Positions 59,158 through 64,000 of a stretch of 64,000 bases of DNA are shown piece after piece. Position numbers and translations under genes: made by a program. Below the pieces are notes generated by a model. That model was given only the letters and a program-made list of their open reading frames with translations, was not told the DNA's origin and searched no databases. How positions within the stretch are numbered: position 1 is the stretch's first letter; each line of letters begins with the position of its first letter. This stretch comes from Methanomassiliicoccus sp. (lineage in GTDB: Archaea > Thermoplasmatota > Thermoplasmata > Methanomassiliicoccales > Methanomassiliicoccaceae): positions 1-64,000 of the forward strand of contig JADFDJ010000003.1 in assembly GCA_018262895.1 (NCBI GenBank). Direction: 5' to 3'.

Positions 59158-59628
59158 ATGTATCTCGTCCCGAAGAAGTTCTTCATCAGTTCTGGCTGTG
59201 CTGTCAGCAAGGTCTCCGACCTTAACGCCTTTGACAAGGCCCTGCTCGAGGCCGGTATCGGTGAGCTAAACATAGTGTCCGTTTCCTCGGTCCTCCCCGT
59301 TGGGGCTGAACAGGTTGGAATCCGGGAGCTGCCGATGGGGGCCGTCACTCACTGCGTCCTTGCCCAGATGAGGGGGGGAGAGGGTGAGATGATATCCGCT
59401 GGCATCGCCTATGGCTTCAGGAAGGACGGTAAGGGCGGCTACGTTGCCGAGGGACACATCCATGGGTCCAAGAAGGCCCTCCGTGAGATCATGGAGTGGA
59501 AGATGGACGAGATGGCCAAGCTGCGGGGGATAGAGATGGAGACCATCGAGTACCGCATCGAGGAGCTCTCTGTGCCCATGGACAACTACGGCGCCTGCGT
59601 CGCCGCTTTGGTGTTCGTAGAATACTAG
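59158..59628 (+). CDS. pdaD: Pyruvoyl-dependent arginine decarboxylase
   Basis: 156 aa from ATG 59158 (MYLVPKKFFISSG). The proenzyme self-cleaves at a Ser-Ser pair, SVSSVLPVG (residues 41-49), giving a pyruvoyl group on the new N-terminus. It makes agmatine from arginine for polyamines and for agmatidine in tRNA-Ile2. GAVTHCVLAQMRGGEGEMIS and GKGGYVAEGHIHGSK are typical. The TAG stop directly abuts the ATG of the next gene. Confidence 0.95.
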   Translation: MYLVPKKFFISSGCAVSKVSDLNAFDKALLEAGIGELNIVSVSSVLPVGAEQVGIRELPMGAVTHCVLAQMRGGEGEMISAGIAYGFRKDGKGGYVAEGHIHGSKKALREIMEWKMDEMAKLRGIEMETIEYRIEELSVPMDNYGACVAALVFVEY

Positions 59629-60060
59629 ATGTTCGGTGTCATCGTCTGCCCCCACTGCACCCTGGTGCTAGGGGCCGACCTGGAAATGGCCCGCGTGACC
59701 TGCCCCCGCTGTGGTGGGAAGGTGAACGTGAGGAAGGCCAAGGTCTACTTTCGCACCGATTCCGGCAAGGAACTGGCAGAGGCGGTGCGGCAGGTGGGGG
59801 AGCGCCTGGTGTACGACATCGAAAGCCCCGCAGCGCCTGATGTTGCCCGCTTGCCGGCAAAGGCCCCTTTGCGAGGGGAGGAGACGGCGTTGTGGACACA
59901 GGCCCAAAAGATGATCGAGGAGGTCGAGGAGTTCTCGCGGGAGGAGCTGAGGGCGGCCTTGGGCGGTGTGGACGAGGACCAGCTGGACCGCATACTCTTC
60001 AACCTGCTGGAGGATGGCATCATCTACGAGGCTACCGCCGGAAGATACAGGCCAGCATAA
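59629..60060 (+). CDS. Zinc-ribbon protein with C-terminal helical domain (DUF1922-like)
   Basis: 143 aa. An N-terminal zinc ribbon CPHCTLVLGAD ... CPRCGGKVNVRKAKV (residues 7-40), then a helical linker and a C-terminal winged-helix-like part (DEDQLDRILFNLLEDGIIYE). It begins immediately after the arginine decarboxylase stop, so the two are co-translated. The 3' end overlaps the convergent transglutaminase gene by 29 bp. Perhaps a nucleic-acid-binding regulator. Confidence 0.8.
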   Translation: MFGVIVCPHCTLVLGADLEMARVTCPRCGGKVNVRKAKVYFRTDSGKELAEAVRQVGERLVYDIESPAAPDVARLPAKAPLRGEETALWTQAQKMIEEVEEFSREELRAALGGVDEDQLDRILFNLLEDGIIYEATAGRYRPA

Positions 60061-61171
60061 GCTCTGGTCCCATGGAGTAGGTGTTACCCCGGCTGATGGT
60101 CTTGGTCGACTCCTCGTAACCGAGGCTGGTGTACTCGTCCGAGTACATCGGCACCTTTCCAAGATCATAGGTGGTGGGATCATAGGTCGTGGAGAAGGTG
60201 TAGTAATAATCGCTGAGGTGGGTGCCGTTGCCATCATCGGTGAAGTCGATGAAGCGGTTGGACTTGAACACCATGAAGTCCTTGTTCACCACGTCAATGG
60301 TCACATTCTCCCCTCCCCCAGAGGCCAGGGGAACGTAGGCCTGAACCCATCCGTGTCCGCCCCAGCTGCTCTCCGCCTCCACATACAGAGCGCCCATCTG
60401 CAGCCAGGCAGGCACGCCGGCGGCCCGGGCGAGGGAGCAGAAGAGTATCGACTGGTCGTCACAGTCCCCGACCTTGGTCAGCAGGGTCTGCACGGCGCTC
60501 TGCGGCTCACCGCCAGTGGACCCGGTGGGGTAGCGGATGTTCACCGTCATCCAATCATATATGCTCTTGAGCACCTGGTAGCTGTTGGTCTCGTTGCCCA
60601 CTATCTGCTCGGCCGTGGACCGTATGAGGGGCGATGTTACGTTGATCTTGTACTCCCCGTGGCTGTTGGACCACTGGTCGTGGATGTACTGACCCTTGAG
60701 GTATGAGGGGATGTAGCTGATCCCCCGGGACCCGTCCTTCTCTATGTCCCAAATCTTGCTCTTCACCGTCACCTCGTAGGTGACCACGCACGTCCTCTCC
60801 TGATCCCCTCCGAAGGCCGTGCCGTTCCACTCGACCCAACGCTGACCGTAACGTACCTCACTGGAGGTGACCACAGGGATGTAGCTTATGTCGGTGACGT
60901 TCTGCAGGGTGAACCCGTTCTGGACTATGGTCTCCGGCTCGCTGATATCGAAGTTGTAGCCCAGGATATCCCCGCCGTTGGCATCGACGGTCAGCGAGCG
61001 TTGTAGAGTGAAGGTGGAGCTCTCCGGATACCGGGGGTTGAAGGGAGAGGAGATAAGGTCACGGAGGAACGACTGGACCGTGGGTGTGAACAACAACAAG
61101 GCTACGATGATGATAACGGCGACCACCGCGACCACCTTCGCCGCCTGGCCTCTCTTTATACCCTGGGACAC
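60032..61171 (-). CDS. Membrane-anchored transglutaminase-like (papain-fold) protein
   Basis: 379 aa. An N-terminal signal anchor (VVAVVAVIIIVALLLFTPTV, about residues 12-31), a beta domain, and then a transglutaminase core with Cys in VGDCDDQSILFCSLARA, His in SWGGHGWVQAYVP and Asp near VTIDVVNKD. The domain faces outside. The papain-like triad is compatible with a protease or peptidase. The chagasin at 31042 is a class-level match as inhibitor but has no genetic link. The 3' end overlaps the convergent gene. Confidence 0.85.
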   Translation of the reverse strand: MSQGIKRGQAAKVVAVVAVIIIVALLLFTPTVQSFLRDLISSPFNPRYPESSTFTLQRSLTVDANGGDILGYNFDISEPETIVQNGFTLQNVTDISYIPVVTSSEVRYGQRWVEWNGTAFGGDQERTCVVTYEVTVKSKIWDIEKDGSRGISYIPSYLKGQYIHDQWSNSHGEYKINVTSPLIRSTAEQIVGNETNSYQVLKSIYDWMTVNIRYPTGSTGGEPQSAVQTLLTKVGDCDDQSILFCSLARAAGVPAWLQMGALYVEAESSWGGHGWVQAYVPLASGGGENVTIDVVNKDFMVFKSNRFIDFTDDGNGTHLSDYYYTFSTTYDPTTYDLGKVPMYSDEYTSLGYEESTKTISRGNTYSMGPELMLACIFRR

Positions 61172-61207
61172 GATTTTAATGAGGAAGGGGAAATGATTTT
61201 AACCTTT

Positions 61208-61924
61208 CTACTTGGCTACCTTTCTCGCCTTTTTAGACTTCCCTTCACCCGTTCTCTCGAGAGCCTCCTTGACATACTGGGGGAGGAGCTTCTCGTGAAC
61301 GAGGTAGTAGTATACCGCGGTGAAAACCAGCGCTATCACGAACAGGGCCACCCCCAGCGTGTTCCCCTCTGACATAGTGATATCGGACAAAGGTAGGAGC
61401 ATCAGGGCCACCGCGAGGTGCACCACCACTGCCTGACCGAAGAACGGCCAAGGGGTACCACGGGCCACGCCCATGCCGATCGTTGTCCCTGTGGAGATCT
61501 GCAGCAGGGCGAGCATCAATGAATAGACGACGGTGATCAGTATGGCTAGGAGGTCCAGGCCTACCCCGGCCAGGGCGCGGTTAACGATCCCGAACGCCAG
61601 CGCCGAGGCCATCCCCGCGCTCAGGCCAAAGGCGTAGAAGGGAGTGTCCGCCCTCCTCTGGAACCGTGGCATGTTCATGATCACGAGCTTCACGGTCTCC
61701 TCAAGAAGGAAGCCTACTATCATGTATTCTAGCGGCAGAACCAGTGATACGACGTAGAGGGCTACCCCCAGCACTATGCCTACGGCGAACAGCCCGAAGA
61801 GCTTGGGGTCGCTGAAATATGGGCGCTCCACCTTCGGATAGGTGTACTTCTGAAGGGTCCACAGCATCAGGATGATCGGGGGGGCGAAGCCTATGGCGGC
61901 CGCCACGAGGGAGGTGGTCTCCAT
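61208..61924 (-). CDS. PrsW-like membrane protein
   Basis: 238 aa, seven or eight hydrophobic helices. EETVKL in GFLLEETVKLVIMN (about residue 75) resembles the EExxK motif of PrsW/CAAX-type intramembrane proteases. A second conserved element is FGIVNRALAG, and the loop has HLAVALM (His). A basic tail EGKSKKARKVAK. It may be a protease or an inactive relative. It lies 37 bp downstream of the transglutaminase-like gene's start region, and the two share a strand. Confidence 0.65.
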   Translation of the reverse strand: METTSLVAAAIGFAPPIILMLWTLQKYTYPKVERPYFSDPKLFGLFAVGIVLGVALYVVSLVLPLEYMIVGFLLEETVKLVIMNMPRFQRRADTPFYAFGLSAGMASALAFGIVNRALAGVGLDLLAILITVVYSLMLALLQISTGTTIGMGVARGTPWPFFGQAVVVHLAVALMLLPLSDITMSEGNTLGVALFVIALVFTAVYYYLVHEKLLPQYVKEALERTGEGKSKKARKVAK

Positions 61925-61963
61925 CCGTCTTCGTGGAGAAGGTGTGCCTATTTCAACCTATGT

Positions 61964-63847
61964 CTAGGTGACGAGCTTGTCATAGTAGTGGGCGACCACG
62001 CAGGCCTCGGTGCACTTCCCGCACCGCGTGCACCTCTCCTCGTCGATGACGATGCCGTCGTCCAACCTGATAGCCCTGGTCCTGCAGTTACGAAGACAGA
62101 TGCCGCACTCGGTGCACAGCTGTGCACGCAGCAGCGCCTTGGCCCCAGCCTCGAATATGGCGTGGGCCTTCTCCGGCGTGGGGCCTGTGGCCACGATCTG
62201 CCCTCCACCGAACACCTTCAGGGTCGAGTCCTTGGTCTTGACCAGGGCGATCTCGAACTCCTTGGAGTACTTCACCTGGCCGACGGTCTTGAGGGCCTCC
62301 ACCACCCGTGAGAAATCGCGCTTGCGGGGTACGGAGAGGACTCCCTCCGCGGAGTACCCTCCGGTGAGGCATGGAGACACTCCCTTGACCCATTTCAGGT
62401 CCAGGCGGTCGGAGCGAACCTCGGGGAGCCGGAGGTGGACCTCCTCGGCCAGCTGGCGCATCTTCCGTGGGTACACCTTCCAGCGCCAGAAGCCCAGCTT
62501 GACGTACTCGTCACCACCGCCGTTCTTCCGCGACCACGCCTTGAGATGGGAGTCCCATCGGGCATGCAGGTCTGGGTGGATCTCCGCGGTGCTCCTCCAC
62601 TCGCTCTCCAGGCAGGAAGGGCAGAGATAGCACCCGATGCGCTCGAAGTCCTTTTCGTATAAGGGGTTGTAGTCCAGGTTCCTCCACCAGATGTACCCCC
62701 AAACGTCCACGGCCCGCCAGTCCCGGATGGGGTTAAGGATAACCTGGTTGGGGACGAAGGGGTTCCTCTCCACGAAGGAGATGGTGGAGCGGGCGAAGGA
62801 CTCGAAGGCACGGTTGCCCTCGATGGTCACCGTTCCCCGGGGGAAGTTCTTCTCGATGAGATCGGTCAGCGGAGCGAGCTTGCACACCTTGCAGCACCAG
62901 CGGAAGTCCTTGGCCGGCGGACCGAAGGAGCCGACCTGCTCCCAGAAGGCGTTGCCGGCGTCGGCGACCAGCAGGCGCTTGCGGTTCTTGCGGGCGAAGT
63001 CCTCCACGAAGCGCACCGTCTCCGGGAACTCCAGGCCGGTGTTCACGAAGATCAGAGCGGCCTCGGGGGCGGCCTTCATGGCCAGACCGTAGCAGGCCAG
63101 TGAGTCCTTCCCCCCGCTGAAGGAGAGCGTGACCGGAAGCTTGTTGTTGCCGATGAACGACCGGATGTCGGACACCCCCTTGCCCTCCAGCGCCCGGAGG
63201 TAGTTCTCGTTGGCGTTGACGAAGCCGGTCCAGGAGGAGCGCTTCTTCGACACCTCGATGGTGCCTTTGCCCACGTCCCGTACCCCCACCGCCTTCTCGG
63301 CCTCGAGGACGCGATCGCTCGGCACCTTGGCCACGGCGCTGCATATCAGGTTCCCGGCGACAACGATTAGCGGGTCTCCCTCCTGGAAATCCCCCTGCAC
63401 GCCGGTTATGGCCTTGCCGGGAAGGCTCTTCCCTTTGAGGTGCCCCGTATCGTGCCCCACCGTCACCACCCCTTTGGTGGCCAGGGGTCGCAGCAGGAGC
63501 GCCCCCTCCAGCCTAAGGTCAAGACGGAAATCGCAGGCCTTCAGGTCGTAGCGGAGCACGCCGATGACCAAGCCCTGAAAGACGATCTCATCGGTCCGGT
63601 CCTCCCCGGCAACCTTGTTAAAGAACACCGTACGGTTCCTGAGAAAGTCCGCGTAGCCGAAGTGCTTCTTGAATACGCCTACGAGCACGTCCAGGCTCTT
63701 GCCCATGCAAGGTCTAAGATCGCCCGGCTTGGACACCTCGAAGCGTCTGCCGGGTGAGGAGCAGACATCACATTTAGCTCCTAAAACCAAGGTGCCGCAG
63801 GTGTCGCACCAGCGGAAGCCGACCTTACCGTGCTCGAAATGGGCCAC
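61964..63847 (-). CDS. PAPS-reductase-family PP-loop enzyme fused to a PUA-like domain and ferredoxin
   Basis: 627 aa. Order: N-terminal zinc ribbon (CDTCGTLVLGAKCDVC, residues 14-29), PUA-like domain (about 105-180, GVVTVGHDTGHLKGKSLPG), PP-loop ATPase (about 235-440) with SFSGGKDSLACYGLA and conserved Cys in WCCKVCKLAPL and CYLCPSCLESEW, and a C-terminal 2x4Fe-4S ferredoxin (CTECGICLRNCRTRA, CTRCGKCTEACVV). It activates or transfers sulfur, perhaps in sulfate assimilation or tRNA/cofactor thiolation. Known only from archaeal genomes to my knowledge; substrate unproved. Confidence 0.88.
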   Translation of the reverse strand: MAHFEHGKVGFRWCDTCGTLVLGAKCDVCSSPGRRFEVSKPGDLRPCMGKSLDVLVGVFKKHFGYADFLRNRTVFFNKVAGEDRTDEIVFQGLVIGVLRYDLKACDFRLDLRLEGALLLRPLATKGVVTVGHDTGHLKGKSLPGKAITGVQGDFQEGDPLIVVAGNLICSAVAKVPSDRVLEAEKAVGVRDVGKGTIEVSKKRSSWTGFVNANENYLRALEGKGVSDIRSFIGNNKLPVTLSFSGGKDSLACYGLAMKAAPEAALIFVNTGLEFPETVRFVEDFARKNRKRLLVADAGNAFWEQVGSFGPPAKDFRWCCKVCKLAPLTDLIEKNFPRGTVTIEGNRAFESFARSTISFVERNPFVPNQVILNPIRDWRAVDVWGYIWWRNLDYNPLYEKDFERIGCYLCPSCLESEWRSTAEIHPDLHARWDSHLKAWSRKNGGGDEYVKLGFWRWKVYPRKMRQLAEEVHLRLPEVRSDRLDLKWVKGVSPCLTGGYSAEGVLSVPRKRDFSRVVEALKTVGQVKYSKEFEIALVKTKDSTLKVFGGGQIVATGPTPEKAHAIFEAGAKALLRAQLCTECGICLRNCRTRAIRLDDGIVIDEERCTRCGKCTEACVVAHYYDKLVT

Positions 63848-63896
63848 CCGATTAAATTGCGCTTATTATTTCAAGCTATTTGCTCTTGAGGAGCGC

Positions 63897-64000
63897 TCAT
63901 ACGTTCAGCAGCACCATGATGAAGAAGACGACGTACAGCAGCCCCCCCAGCATTAGGCTGGCCATGCTGAGCTCGGTCTCCGAAGAGCGCCAATAGAGGA
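63897..64000 (-). CDS. C-terminal end of a membrane protein (cut by window edge)
   Basis: Minus-strand frame open to the right edge, ending TGA at 63897. The visible 33 residues finish MLGGLLYVVFFIMVLLNV after a charged SSETELSMAS, i.e. one hydrophobic helix at the C-terminus. The family cannot be told from this part. Confidence 0.5.
   Translation of the reverse strand, partial: LYWRSSETELSMASLMLGGLLYVVFFIMVLLNV

Noticed and set aside
1-64000. CRISPR array or insertion sequence
   Set aside because: No regularly spaced repeats, transposase or terminal inverted repeats seen in any part of the window.

Overview
The window is archaeal chromosomal DNA, mostly GC-rich, from a hydrogen-dependent methanogen of the Thermoplasmata side of the Euryarchaeota. 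Methanomassiliicoccales (Methanomassiliicoccus-like) is my best guess. The archaeal signs are ribosomal proteins eL37, eL41 and eS1, an LSm protein, tRNA introns with bulge-helix-bulge (BHB) junctions, a tRNA-Trp intron carrying a box C/D guide, TATA boxes about 25 bp upstream of nearly leaderless genes, and a pyruvoyl arginine decarboxylase. The methanogen signs are hdrB/hdrC (heterodisulfide reductase) and a hydrogenase maturation protease. The order-level guess is inference: no mcr or pyl gene lies in the window.

Layout. 1-2.1 kb is an AT-richer block (truncated radical SAM/B12 gene and an orphan) that ends at a 3' fragment of tRNA-Ser, as the right end of an integrated island would. 2.1-6.4 kb is a threonine/isoleucine block (ACT protein, homoserine dehydrogenase, citramalate synthase) plus an HPr-kinase-like ATPase. 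6.5-15.7 kb is accessory: a membrane protein with an overlapping winged-helix regulator, two secreted Cys proteins, a GDSL-like protein without its nucleophile, a CDF transporter, a GNAT enzyme, a broken tandem AHSA1 gene, a ferredoxin and a CBS protein. 15.9-19.0 kb is an ADP-forming acyl-CoA synthetase with a DRTGG partner. 19-25.3 kb is sparse and AT-richer, with small proteins and a heliorhodopsin. 25.7-26.3 kb holds tRNA-Trp, eL41 and tRNA-Arg. 26.3-33.1 kb has small redox and stress genes, a 510-aa orphan/NYN nuclease pair, META and chagasin proteins, and a VOC gene with one in-frame UAG. 33.3-43 kb has a PAS-GAF histidine kinase, cysteine synthase, small unknowns, a FilR1-type regulator and membrane proteins. 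43-64 kb is housekeeping: tRNA-Ala, purF-eL37-LSm, pyrC-AMMECR1, an ArsA/Get3-like ATPase, tRNA-Met, eS1, a Lys/Ala-rich H1-like protein, hdrBC, a hydrogenase protease, an M16 peptidase, a Ras-like GTPase with a V4R/DUF835 protein, pyruvoyl arginine decarboxylase and a PAPS-reductase-like fusion.

The strongest points of interest are the heliorhodopsin in a putative strict anaerobe, the two-intron tRNA-Arg with one intron inside the T-loop, the self-guiding tRNA-Trp intron (its two guides address positions 34 and 39 by the D+5 rule), the UAG-interrupted VOC gene in a lineage where UAG may mean pyrrolysine, the GTPase-V4R/DUF835 operon, and the tRNA-Ser island scar.
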